Below are positions 1-9,393 of a stretch of DNA of 64,000 nucleotides, piece after piece. Numbering within the stretch: position 1 is the first letter of the stretch; each line of letters begins with the position of its first letter. The DNA is from Acidobacteriota bacterium (GTDB taxonomy: Bacteria > Acidobacteriota > Blastocatellia > Pyrinomonadales > Pyrinomonadaceae): NCBI GenBank assembly GCA_019639175.1, contig JAHBSK010000002.1:310001-374000 (forward strand), written 5' to 3'. The notes under the pieces are model-generated. The model did not search any database and was not told where the DNA came from. It saw nothing but the letters and a program-made list of their open reading frames with translations. The position numbers and the translations under genes are program-made.

Positions 1-28
1 TGGTATTTCCTGTATTTAAAGGATCTTT

Positions 29-61
29 ACCACAGAGTTCACAGAACGAAGACACAGAAAA
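29..61. repeat. Half copy of the CACAGA-type intergenic repeat
   Basis: Reads ACCACAGAG-TTCACAGAA-CGAAGACACAGAAAA, the same iterated CACAGA words as the arms of the inverted repeats around the GxxExxY gene at 19308. Only one arm is visible because the window begins here. The rest of 62-280 holds no gene that I can support. Confidence 0.55.
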
Positions 62-280
62 TGACTTTTCAGACACCTTCTTTTGTGATATTTGAATCTG
101 GTCGTTGCGTTTCCGGTTCTGACATAGCAACTCCAGACTTTTAGAGTGCCCTTACTTCGTGCGGGCTTCTGCAACATGGGCTTCTGCCGCTCGCTCTCTG
201 CTCTTTATTCACCGCTTGTCGCTGTCTTTCCTTTACCAAAATCTGATTTCATATTAGAGTTATAAAATCCAATAGAACTC

Positions 281-1186
281 ATGGCTGCTGCGACGACGTT
301 ATCCGATTCGACATTTACGGGATTGCCGCTTCTTCACCGGGGAAAGGTGAGGGACGTTTATGACGTTGGTGACGATCGCCTGCTGCTGGTTGCGACCGAT
401 CGGCTTTCGGCGTTTGACTGCATCTTGCCGACGCCGATCAGGTCAAAAGGTGCGGTGCTGACGGCGATCTCGGCATTTTGGTTCAAACGGCTAGAAGGCA
501 TAGTCGGCAATCATCTGATAACGACCAATCTCGATGAAATGCCGGAGGCGATCCGTACTCATGAAGAGCTGCGTGGCCGTTCGACACTGGTGAAAAGGAC
601 GGCCGTCTTTCCGGTGGAATGTGTCGTTCGCGGTTATCTGGAAGGCTCCGGCTGGAAGGATTATCAGGCCACGGGCAGCGTCTGCGGACACGATCTGCCT
701 GTGGGTTTGCGTCAATGCGACAAGCTGCCCGAACCGATATTCACGCCCGCGACCAAGGCCGCGACCGGCCATGACGAGAACATCAGCGAAGCCGAGGCCG
801 CCGAGATCCTGGGAGAGGAAACGGCGGAAAAATTAAAGCAATACTCGCTGGCGATATACAAAGAGGCGAGTGAATACGCCGCGACACGCGGCATCATCAT
901 CGCCGACACAAAATTTGAATTCGGTACGGACAGCGACGGTAATATCATCCTGATAGACGAAGTGCTGACACCTGATTCGTCGCGTTTCTGGTCAGCGGCA
1001 GATTACGAACCCGGCCACGCACAGGCGTCGTTCGACAAACAGTTTGTCCGCGAATATCTGGAAACGCTCGATTGGGACAAAACGCCGCCCGCTCCGCCGC
1101 TGCCGGACAATGTGGCCGAGGCAACGACCCAACGCTACCTGAAAGCTTACGAACTTTTGACCGGAAAGGAACTCGGCGTCGATTAA
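281..1186 (+). CDS. purC: Phosphoribosylaminoimidazole-succinocarboxamide synthase (SAICAR synthetase)
   Basis: Cytoplasmic enzyme of purine synthesis that joins CAIR and aspartate with ATP to give SAICAR. At 301 residues it has the length of the longer, yeast Ade1-like form. Visible family signatures are the N-terminal HRGKVRDVYD segment, LLLVATDRLSAFDCILP (around residues 35-50), VKRTAVFPVECVVRGYLEGSGW (around 105-125) and LIDEVLTPDSSRFW near residue 230, which holds conserved acidic and nucleotide-site residues. It starts at ATG 281 and is followed 32 bp later by a small Fis-type regulator that may be cotranscribed. No other pur genes are present in the window. Identification is secure. 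Confidence 0.96.
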   Translation: MAAATTLSDSTFTGLPLLHRGKVRDVYDVGDDRLLLVATDRLSAFDCILPTPIRSKGAVLTAISAFWFKRLEGIVGNHLITTNLDEMPEAIRTHEELRGRSTLVKRTAVFPVECVVRGYLEGSGWKDYQATGSVCGHDLPVGLRQCDKLPEPIFTPATKAATGHDENISEAEAAEILGEETAEKLKQYSLAIYKEASEYAATRGIIIADTKFEFGTDSDGNIILIDEVLTPDSSRFWSAADYEPGHAQASFDKQFVREYLETLDWDKTPPAPPLPDNVAEATTQRYLKAYELLTGKELGVD

Positions 1187-1218
1187 CAGTTTATTAAGGC
1201 TTGCCGATATTTTGACGA

Positions 1219-1506
1219 ATGCGCAAACGAATGGAAGATCTTATAGAGTTGATGCTTGACGGCCGAATACTGCTTGGCGAGGCTATCGACGAATTTGAAA
1301 AACTCTATATCGAGAAAGCGCTGAAACGCAACAGTGACCATATCTCGAACACCGCCTCCACCCTCGGTATCCACCGCAACACGCTTTCCAAAAAAGTGGC
1401 CGATTACAACGGTTCCGTAAACAGATCTTCTGTTGTGAAAAGATCCGTAGTCAAAACAAAAAAAGGTTCCTCGACCAAAAAAGGCCCTGCAACAAGAAAG
1501 CGATAG
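1219..1506 (+). CDS. Small Fis-type helix-turn-helix protein
   Basis: A 95-residue protein. Residues about 28-60 (YIEKALKRNSDHISNTASTLGIHRNTLSKKV) match the Fis/NtrC C-terminal DNA-binding helix-turn-helix. The last 30 residues are a basic, Ser/Thr/Lys-rich tail. No sigma54 AAA+ or receiver domain precedes it, so it is a stand-alone DNA-binding domain, probably a nucleoid-type or local regulator. The ATG at 1219 lies 32 bp after purC. The targets are unknown. Confidence 0.75.
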   Translation: MRKRMEDLIELMLDGRILLGEAIDEFEKLYIEKALKRNSDHISNTASTLGIHRNTLSKKVADYNGSVNRSSVVKRSVVKTKKGSSTKKGPATRKR

Positions 1507-1591
1507 AAACCCCAAGAAAAGAAGGCCGCTTTTCAGTCGATCCCCGACAATTCTCCGTTCAAAAAAAAACGCTCTGCGCAATTTGCGGGTG

Positions 1592-1597
1592 TATAAT
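1592..1597 (+). promoter_or_regulatory. Possible -10 box before the cation transporter
   Basis: TATAAT is perfect, but no good -35 lies 16-18 bp upstream. If it is used, transcription would begin near 1604, which excludes the GTG at 1599 as start codon and leaves ATG 1608 (almost leaderless) or ATG 1638. Confidence 0.35.
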
Positions 1598-1607
1598 AGT
1601 GCCAAAG

Positions 1608-2219
1608 ATGTCTGCTTGTTGTGAAGATGTATGTTCGATGAAAGATCCGCGAGGGTCACAGCGCCGGACATTGAAGATCGTTCTGGCCATCAACCTCGTG
1701 ATGTTCTTTGTCATTGCCGCCGCGTCCGTTTACGGAAATTCGACATCTCTTTTGGCGGACAGCCTGGACAATCTTGGCGATGTCATGGTTTACGGCATCA
1801 GCCTGTTCGTAGTGTCAAAAGGCCTTGCGGCAAAATCCCGCGTCGCTCTTTTTAAAGGGCTTCTGATATTTGCCGCCGCTTTTGGCGTCGCACTTCAGAT
1901 ATTTTACAAACTCCTCTACCCGGACATGCCTCTGTTTGAGGTCATGGGAGCTTTCAGCATTCTCGGCCTTATCGCCAATTCTGCCTGCCTGTACCTGCTG
2001 TGGCGTCACCGCGATGACGACATAAATATGAGTTCCGTTTGGGAATGTTCCCGAAACGACATCGCTTCTAATCTCTCGGTCTTTGTCGCCGGCGGCCTGG
2101 TCTGGCTGACAGCGTCCGGCTGGCCGGATATTCTTGTTGCGACAGCACTGGTTTTCTTCCTGCTTAGGTCTTCGATCAAGGTCATATCTTCCGCGATTAC
2201 CAATCTGAAAATTGCATAG
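1608..2219 (+). CDS. Cation transporter, cation diffusion facilitator (CDF)-like, membrane domain only
   Basis: About 203 residues with roughly six hydrophobic segments and no C-terminal cytoplasmic metallochaperone-like domain, so it is shorter than typical CDF proteins (about 300). The segment SLLADSLDNLGDVMVYGISL has the DxxxD metal-site pattern of TM2. In the TM5 equivalent (WECSRNDIASN) a Cys replaces the usual His of HxxxD. The N-terminus carries a CCEDVC cysteine cluster suited to soft-metal binding. It probably exports a divalent metal across the inner membrane; the metal cannot be told from sequence. I chose ATG 1608 because it keeps the cysteine cluster and falls after the possible promoter. 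Confidence 0.7.
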   Translation: MSACCEDVCSMKDPRGSQRRTLKIVLAINLVMFFVIAAASVYGNSTSLLADSLDNLGDVMVYGISLFVVSKGLAAKSRVALFKGLLIFAAAFGVALQIFYKLLYPDMPLFEVMGAFSILGLIANSACLYLLWRHRDDDINMSSVWECSRNDIASNLSVFVAGGLVWLTASGWPDILVATALVFFLLRSSIKVISSAITNLKIA

Positions 2220-2329
2220 TATTTAAATCGTCAAATGATAAGAAGGCATTCCGTAATAGGTTGTCGCTATAATCTGACAATATGACACTCATATTTTCTA
2301 AACTTTCTGTAAACAGGCGATTTTTCAGC

Positions 2330-2358
2330 TTGACAAGTTCAACAACGTTTTGTAAATT
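2330..2358 (+). promoter_or_regulatory. Sigma70-type promoter of groESL
   Basis: TTGACA (2330-2335), a 17-bp spacer and TAAATT (2353-2358). The -10 overlaps the left arm of the CIRCE operator, so HrcA binding would block polymerase. Confidence 0.75.
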
Positions 2359-2383
2359 AGCACTCTTGGGCATAGAGTGCTAA
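2357..2383. promoter_or_regulatory. CIRCE operator (HrcA binding site)
   Basis: A perfect match to the consensus TTAGCACTC-N9-GAGTGCTAA (arms 2357-2365 and 2375-2383). It lies just upstream of groES, as is usual for HrcA-controlled heat-shock operons. hrcA is not in this window. Confidence 0.95.
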
Positions 2384-2455
2384 AATTAGGTTTTTCACCC
2401 TGTGTTCCGGCTATTATATCTTAAAATATAAAGTAAAAAAGGAGTACCACTAACT

Positions 2456-2770
2456 ATGGCAACGACTATCAAACCGCTTCACGACCGTGTGATCATTCGC
2501 CGCCTGGACGAATCGGCTGAAAAGACCGCAGGCGGCCTTTTTATCCCTGATTCGGCAAAGGAAAAGCCGCAAGAGGGCGAGGTCATCGCAGCCGGCGACG
2601 GCAAATATAAAGAGGACGGAACGCGTCAGGCTCTGGACGTAAAGGCTGGCGACCGCGTTCTTTTTGGCAAATACAGCGGATCTGAGATCAAGCTTGATGG
2701 CGAGGAATTTCTCATCATGCGCGAAGACGAGATCCTCGGCATCATCGAACGCGCGGGAGCGGCCGCCTAA
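2456..2770 (+). CDS. groES: Co-chaperonin GroES
   Basis: A 104-residue Hsp10 that caps the GroEL folding chamber. It shows the family N-terminus [15 protein letters not shown], the mobile-loop region [21 protein letters not shown] (about residues 23-43) that contacts GroEL, and the end segment [25 protein letters not shown]. The ribosome binding site AAAGGAG lies about 12 bp before ATG 2456. It is the first gene of the CIRCE-regulated operon with groEL 110 bp downstream. Confidence 0.98.
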   Translation: MATTIKPLHDRVIIRRLDESAEKTAGGLFIPDSAKEKPQEGEVIAAGDGKYKEDGTRQALDVKAGDRVLFGKYSGSEIKLDGEEFLIMREDEILGIIERAGAAA

Positions 2771-4524
<1,754 letters not shown>

Positions 4525-4540
4525 GACCGGAATGGCGACA

Positions 4541-4640
4541 CGCGGATTACGAGTCCGTGGGTCTACCGACTGATCGTAGTCAGAACCGCGAGCAATAGCG
4601 ACCGGGTTCCCAAAGTCAGAACTACCTGAGTCAGCGGGTG
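4541..4640. repeat. Hairpin-rich stretch after groEL
   Basis: Between the groEL stop and its terminator are short inverted repeats: CGCGGA/TCCGTG (4541-4546 and 4554-4559), GAACC/GGTTC (4583-4587 and 4605-4609) enclosing GC-AATA-GC, and CTG-AGT-CAG near 4626. No ORF is convincing here. It resembles the minihairpin array at 5401-5585 in style. Confidence 0.4.
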
Positions 4641-4663
4641 GTTTCTTACACACAAAACAAAAA

Positions 4664-4690
4664 GGCCTCGGCACCTGCTGGGGTCTTTTT
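4664..4690 (+). terminator. Rho-independent terminator of groESL
   Basis: Nine-pair stem, partly G.U, between GGCCTCGGC (4664-4672) and GCTGGGGTC (4677-4685), a four-base loop, then five T residues (4686-4690). Confidence 0.8.
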
Positions 4691-4717
4691 CATGAAATAT
4701 GGTGTAAACTTGCAAAC

Positions 4718-5335
4718 ATGCTGCGAAGAAATCGACACATCACCATTTTTGCCGTTGGTGTAGGGATCGTAATGTTCATCGTCGGGGCTATCGGACACTA
4801 CTTTCCACCCTTGCTATCAGATCTTGATTGCTCGGCGAAAACGATGCTATCTCAAGATGCTACCAAATGCAGAGAACTTTTAGCATTGAAGATTGCCGAG
4901 AAATTTCCGTGGGATAAGCAACAAGCGGAGTCCAAAGAGTTCTTTCGGCAATTTCAGAAACATGTTGCGGCCAATCAACGGCAGGAAGTTGCCGCTATGA
5001 TGATGTATCCGCTCCGTATTACGTATTATACGGACCCAAAGGCTGCTGATTATCGATTTCTGAACTCTACTGCGGAACTACTTGATGTTTACGAAAAGGT
5101 GTTTCATAAAAGCATAAAGGAATACATCGCCAATTATGACGCTAACGAAGTTTGGGGCAACGACTATTTCTTGCAAACAGGTTCCGGGCAGATCGGCATA
5201 AACTGTGAAACTCTTGGCGATTGCCCGACGTGTAACTTCGAATTTAAAGTCAAGATCATTCGCAGTAACTCGATCTATCGAGACACCGTTGAGGATATCT
5301 TCGGCAACCCCAAGAAACCAATTGAAACCCCGTGA
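4718..5335 (+). CDS. Membrane-anchored hypothetical protein
   Basis: A 205-residue protein of unrecognised family. A hydrophobic segment at about residues 8-29 looks like an uncleaved anchor or signal peptide, followed by a soluble, probably periplasmic domain. It has four or five cysteines (DCSAK, TKCRE and the cluster NCETLGDCPTC) that could form disulfides. The middle part (FFRQFQKHVAANQRQEVAAMMMYPL) recalls NTF2-like folds, but that is only an impression. A single gene between the groESL terminator and its own terminator, which overlaps its stop codon. Confidence 0.65.
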   Translation: MLRRNRHITIFAVGVGIVMFIVGAIGHYFPPLLSDLDCSAKTMLSQDATKCRELLALKIAEKFPWDKQQAESKEFFRQFQKHVAANQRQEVAAMMMYPLRITYYTDPKAADYRFLNSTAELLDVYEKVFHKSIKEYIANYDANEVWGNDYFLQTGSGQIGINCETLGDCPTCNFEFKVKIIRSNSIYRDTVEDIFGNPKKPIETP

Positions 5336-5360
5336 CCGTATCTCTTCTCCGCGGGGTTTT
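5325..5360 (+). terminator. Terminator overlapping the stop of the preceding gene
   Basis: Stem AAACCCCG (5325-5332) and CGGGGTTT (5352-5359) with a 19-base loop. The 3' arm itself ends in TTTT. The stop codon (5333-5335) lies within the hairpin. Confidence 0.65.
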
Positions 5361-5400
5361 GCTGGCGTTTTAATAGATGTGGTGAAGCTATGCCTCAGCA

Positions 5401-5585
5401 GCGGCGTAGCCGCAAATCAGCACTAACAGTAGAATGGAAAAGCAGAGCTTTTCCGCACATAGACGGGCGTAGCCCGGAAGAGTCCGCAGAGCGGACGGCA
5501 TGTAAGTAGCCCCATGTGAAGCGAGGCGGAACGTGAAGCATCTTGCATGACGCTTCTGCGAAGCGTATGCAGGCAGGATGCCTGC
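5401..5585. repeat. Array of tight minihairpins with three-base loops
   Basis: Six perfect short inverted repeats in 185 bp, each with a three-base loop: 5401-5413 (GCGGC-gta-GCCGC), 5436-5454 (GGAAAAGC-aga-GCTTTTCC), 5464-5476 (CGGGC-gta-GCCCG), 5482-5496 (GTCCGC-aga-GCGGAC), 5551-5565 (CGCTTC-tgc-GAAGCG) and 5569-5585 (GCAGGCA-gga-TGCCTGC). The first four alternate GTA and AGA loops and always close with GC before and GC after the loop. No protein-coding gene is supported in 5336-5651. Confidence 0.8.
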
Positions 5586-5654
5586 GTTCCAGTCCGAAGC
5601 CTAAAACCAAAGGACAAAGGACTAAGTTTCGGCTTTATGGCAGAATTGTAGGTG

Positions 5655-6305
5655 ATGTCCACATATTCAATTCATCAGTTTGCGGAGAAGGTTGCTTTGG
5701 TCACGGATATTGTTCATCCGGTGGGGCGGGCGGCGGCGATGCAGCTTGCTTTGCAGGGAGCATTTATCATCGGCGGCGTTCCTGACGATACATCTGACAG
5801 CGGCGATCTGGCAGATGATCTGCGGGAGCTTGGGACGCTTGCAAGCTCGGTGCGGTATGAGCGTTCTTCTGTTGCGGGGGCAAATGCTCTGGCTGAGGCG
5901 GGCGCGGCGACGTTCGGGCGGCTCGATCTTTTGATAAATTGTGTGAAATCTGTGGACGAATCGGCATTTCTGATAACGGACGCAGTCCGCGATCTGATGG
6001 CAGGCAGGCCAAGCGCCCGCATCGTCGATGTTTTTGAAATTGACGAAAATGATGCTGACGGCGAAAAGCTGATCGGACATTTAAGAGAGGACCTTTTGCG
6101 GCGGGCTGAGGCTTTGCCGGCAAAATTTCGGCTGAACGGCGTCGCGGTCATCGGCGGATACGAAGCCGAGCCGGAACACGCGTTATTCCGGGGCAGGGCC
6201 GCCACGGAACCCGACGATGTCGCCCGTGTAGTTCTTTTTCTGCTGTCGTCAGAGGCAAAGGCCATTCGGGGCGAGCTGACGGTCATTCGGCCGCCCCGGC
6301 GATGA
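5655..6305 (+). CDS. Degenerate short-chain dehydrogenase/reductase-like protein
   Basis: About 216 residues with a Rossmann-like layout: the N-terminal strand VALVTDIVHPVGRAAAMQLALQGAFIIG stands where SDRs have TGxxxGIG, there is an INCVKSVDES segment where SDRs have NNAG, and the C-terminal DDVARVVLFLLSSEAKAIRGELTVI is typical of SDRs. The glycine motif is altered and no YxxxK catalytic pair is visible, so enzymatic activity is doubtful; it may bind a dinucleotide or act structurally. ATG 5655 follows an in-frame GTG at 5652. It is 65 bp before the PIN-TRAM gene, perhaps in one transcript. Confidence 0.6.
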   Translation: MSTYSIHQFAEKVALVTDIVHPVGRAAAMQLALQGAFIIGGVPDDTSDSGDLADDLRELGTLASSVRYERSSVAGANALAEAGAATFGRLDLLINCVKSVDESAFLITDAVRDLMAGRPSARIVDVFEIDENDADGEKLIGHLREDLLRRAEALPAKFRLNGVAVIGGYEAEPEHALFRGRAATEPDDVARVVLFLLSSEAKAIRGELTVIRPPRR

Positions 6306-6370
6306 CAAAAGTTATCTTCGTATTTTGTTCACGTTAACAAGCGAGCCGTTTTCGTGATAGACTTTTAACG

Positions 6371-7510
6371 ATGAAGTTGGACGTTTTGATCATAAGAATT
6401 GCTTTCATTGGGCTTCTGGCCGTTATCGGGTTTTTGCTGAACCCGCTGGCAAACTGGGGAAGGCTGGACCCGATGGACGAATCAATGCGCCGCTTCGTCT
6501 CCGCCGCCACCAGCGTTGTCATCGCCCTTGTGATAATTGCCTTTGAGATGCGTTTTCGCCGGGCGACGCTGAAAACGCTGATCGGTGCCGCGGTCGGTTC
6601 GATACTCGGCATCATCGGGGCATTTCTTATCGGCGTTCTTATTTCCATTCAAAAAGTAGAAGCGGTTCCGGCTGAGATACAGACATTTTTGACCATTTCG
6701 CTGGCTTTTTTCATGGGCTACATCGGGCTGATGGTCGGTGCGGCAAAAGGCGATTTTCTTGACCTATCGGCTCTCGGCGGCATTTTCAGCGACAAAACCT
6801 CGCGGCCCGATTACAAGATCCTCGACACATCGGTCATCATTGACGGACGCATCGCTGACGTTGCGGAAACGGGATTTCTCGGCGGCAGCCTCATCATTCC
6901 TAATTTTATTTTGGCAGAACTGCAGCAGGTTGCCGATTCGGCCGATTCGTCCAAACGGCAGCGTGGCCGACGCGGTTTGGATATGCTCCAGCGGCTTCGC
7001 AACAACAGCAAACTGGACGTGCAGATAGTCGAGACGGATTTTCCGGCGGTGAAAGAGGTCGATCTGAAACTGATCGAACTTGGTAAACAGCTTGACGCGG
7101 TCATCGTCACAAACGATTTCAACCTGAATAAGGTTTCACAGCTTCGCGGTGTTGCCGTTTTGAACATAAACGAACTTGCAAATGCACTGAAACCGGTCGT
7201 TTTGCCGGGCGAGGCGATGCGTGTTTTCGTTCTCAAGGAAGGCAAGGAATATAATCAGGGTGTCGCCTATCTGGACGACGGCACGATGGTCGTCATCGAC
7301 AATGCTCGGCGTCTGATCGGCAAAACTACCGACATCGCCGTTACCAGTGTTTTGCAGACGACAGCCGGCAAGATGATCTTTGGCCGCTTGTGGGAAGAAA
7401 AAGACGAGAACGCTGACGGCGGCGCGGCGATACACGATTCGCGTTCGCTCGGTTTCAGAAAATCGACCCGTGAACTGCGTCAAACAACCATCATAGGACA
7501 AGTAAAATAG
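6371..7510 (+). CDS. Membrane PIN-TRAM domain protein (YacL family)
   Basis: A 379-residue protein. Residues 1-125 hold about four transmembrane helices. A PIN nuclease-like domain follows (about 148-270) with acidic residues in YKILDTSVIIDGRIADV and VIVTNDFNLNKVS, and then a TRAM RNA-binding-like domain (about 290-350: GVAYLDDGTMVVIDNARRLIGKTTDIAVTSVLQTTAGKMIF). This matches the YacL family, commonly located beside ispD as here (22 bp apart). It probably acts at the inner face of the membrane on RNA, although its role is not established. Confidence 0.88.
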   Translation: MKLDVLIIRIAFIGLLAVIGFLLNPLANWGRLDPMDESMRRFVSAATSVVIALVIIAFEMRFRRATLKTLIGAAVGSILGIIGAFLIGVLISIQKVEAVPAEIQTFLTISLAFFMGYIGLMVGAAKGDFLDLSALGGIFSDKTSRPDYKILDTSVIIDGRIADVAETGFLGGSLIIPNFILAELQQVADSADSSKRQRGRRGLDMLQRLRNNSKLDVQIVETDFPAVKEVDLKLIELGKQLDAVIVTNDFNLNKVSQLRGVAVLNINELANALKPVVLPGEAMRVFVLKEGKEYNQGVAYLDDGTMVVIDNARRLIGKTTDIAVTSVLQTTAGKMIFGRLWEEKDENADGGAAIHDSRSLGFRKSTRELRQTTIIGQVK

Positions 7511-7532
7511 GCCCTCGTGTTGCGGGATAGCG

Positions 7533-8219
7533 ATGAACACAGCCATCATTGTAGCTGCCGGTTCGGGAACGCGTTTCAATTCCGAAAAACCGAAACAATT
7601 CGTTGATCTGAACGGCAAGCCCGTGCTTGCTCATACGCTTGAGCGCTTTCAGGCGTGCAACGATGTGGATGCGGTCGTCGTTGTTTTGGCCGAAGAGCAT
7701 CAGCCGTATTTTGTCGAACTGCTGAATGAAAATCCGCAGATAACAAAGGTCTCATTCGTTGTCTTGGGCGGCAGGACGCGTGCCGAATCTGTCCGCAACG
7801 GCCTGAACGGCGTCGATCCGGCAACAGAGGTCGTACTGGTTCATGACGGAGCAAGGCCGCTGGTCACGGTCGGCGAGATCGAGCGTGTGATCGCAAAAGC
7901 GAAAGAAACCGGAGCGGCTTGTCTGACGGCAGCGGTGACGGATACGATCAAGCAAATAGACGGCGACCGCATAGTCGGCACGGTTGACAGGCGCGAGCTT
8001 CGGCGTGCGCTGACGCCGCAGGGTTTCAAGCTGGAGATATTGCAAAAGGCATTTGAGAATGCCGATGCGCTGGACGAACCTGTTTCGGATGAGAGCTATC
8101 TGGTCGAACAGCTTGGCGTAAAAGTGGCGTCGGTTTCGGGCAGTTCGCGAAACATCAAGATAACGCACAGCGAAGATCTGCTGATAGCGGAAGCATTGCT
8201 AAAGGACGGAAATTCCTAG
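7533..8219 (+). CDS. ispD: 2-C-methyl-D-erythritol 4-phosphate cytidylyltransferase
   Basis: A 228-residue enzyme of the MEP isoprenoid pathway that transfers CMP from CTP to methylerythritol phosphate. The nucleotide-binding signature AAGSGTRFNSEKPKQF lies at residues 8-23, the VLVHDGARPLV motif around 108-118, and the late segment NIKITHSEDLLIAE is typical. It is translated just before ispF (7 bp gap), so the third and fifth steps of the pathway are coupled. Confidence 0.97.
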   Translation: MNTAIIVAAGSGTRFNSEKPKQFVDLNGKPVLAHTLERFQACNDVDAVVVVLAEEHQPYFVELLNENPQITKVSFVVLGGRTRAESVRNGLNGVDPATEVVLVHDGARPLVTVGEIERVIAKAKETGAACLTAAVTDTIKQIDGDRIVGTVDRRELRRALTPQGFKLEILQKAFENADALDEPVSDESYLVEQLGVKVASVSGSSRNIKITHSEDLLIAEALLKDGNS

Positions 8220-8226
8220 AGATAAA

Positions 8227-8706
8227 ATGGTGCGGATAGGTTTTGGCAGCGATATTCACAGGCTGGTGCCGGACAGGCCGCTTATCATCGGCGGCGTGTC
8301 GATCGATTCCGACCTCGGCGCGGACGGACATTCTGATGCTGACGTTCTGCTCCATGCTGTGACGGACGCCATTCTTGGAGCGCTGGCGCTTGGTGACATC
8401 GGGACGCATTTTCCGCCAAGCGACGAGCGTTGGCGAAATGCCGAAAGCATGGTCTTTCTTCGTTTTGCGGTCGGGCTGATGAAGGAAGCGGGTTACACGG
8501 TCGCAAATCTGGATTCGACCGTGCATCTGGAAAGGCCAAAGCTGCGGCCTTTTATTGACGAAATAAGAAGGCAGCTTGCCGATGCTATAGAGGTCGAAAT
8601 TAACTGCGTCAGCGTCAAAGCCAAGACCGGCGAAGGCGTTGATGCCGTCGGAAAAAGAGAGGCGATAAGAGCAGATTGTGTGATATTATTGGCGGACAAG
8701 AAGTGA
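8227..8706 (+). CDS. ispF: 2-C-methyl-D-erythritol 2,4-cyclodiphosphate synthase
   Basis: A 159-residue trimeric enzyme closing CDP-methylerythritol phosphate to the cyclodiphosphate. It shows the metal-binding GFGSDIHRLV near residues 5-14, DGHSDADVLLHAVTDAILGALALGDIGTHFP around 37-66, and the C-terminal KAKTGEGVDAVGKREAI. Full length, with no fusion to IspD. Confidence 0.97.
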   Translation: MVRIGFGSDIHRLVPDRPLIIGGVSIDSDLGADGHSDADVLLHAVTDAILGALALGDIGTHFPPSDERWRNAESMVFLRFAVGLMKEAGYTVANLDSTVHLERPKLRPFIDEIRRQLADAIEVEINCVSVKAKTGEGVDAVGKREAIRADCVILLADKK

Positions 8707-8718
8707 GGACGCATAGGT

Positions 8719-9306
8719 ATGAGACACATCAATATAGCATTTGTAGTTCTGATGTTTTTGGCAGTTCAGACCGCTTTTGGGCAGGTATATGATCCCGGAA
8801 AAGACATTGAAACTCTTAAAACCGAGCTTGCCTCCCTGCTGGAAAAGAACGGAAGTTACTCGTGGAGAAATCAGCATACGCGTCTTACAGATGTTCGGTT
8901 TGAGGGCTGTCGGATAAGTTTTCAGACCGAGCGAAAGATCGTCTTGGAGCGCGATACGATGCCTTCCATTAATTCACGCGCAGGACTTTCGCGTGACCTG
9001 ATGCCTGCTGACTCAAAGATATTGACCGAATACGCCTTTGATCTGGCAGAGATAGATCCGAGTGAGATCGAACATTGAATGGATGTCGGCGGCAACATTC
9101 GTCTTCTGCTTAAAACGATAGACAACGATGACATCATTTCTTATCGGATGGTATTTCAGGACGGCAAGATGCTGGAAGAACTTACAAGCGTGATCTCATT
9201 GTCCGTTCGGAAAAAAGCGGCAAACGACGTAAAGGCAGGTCTGATTTCCGTTATACGCCAATGTCAGGAAGAACCGAGATCCGGTCAGTTTGCGATCAAC
9301 AACTGA
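8719..9306 (+). pseudogene. Exported hypothetical protein interrupted by one in-frame TGA
   Basis: A reading frame begins at ATG 8719 with a signal peptide (about residues 1-22, ending AFGQ) and stops at TGA 9076-9078. The same frame then continues at once with ATG 9079 for 75 more codons to 9306, and the second part has the amphipathic, conserved look of one domain (FDLAEIDPSEIEH, stop, MDVGGNIRLLLKT). Either the gene carries a nonsense change (for example TGG to TGA), or two coupled ORFs are made, or there is a base error. The family is not recognised. It follows ispF by 12 bp. Confidence 0.6.
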
Positions 9307-9393
9307 CGGCAGATAGTTCCGTTATCCTATTGCAGCTTAGACTTTTAGGCTGTCCTTGTGCGAAACTTGGGCAGCTTTTTATTATATGAAGTA

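Noticed and set aside
4541..4640. tRNA gene (GGGTTCCC resembles a T-loop)
   Set aside because: No acceptor stem or anticodon arm fits and no CCA-type end; the motif falls in an inverted repeat.
9358..9393. Upstream GTG start for the pyrimidine-nucleoside phosphorylase
   Set aside because: Family proteins begin at MRPQEIITIKRDG-like sequence, matching ATG 9394.
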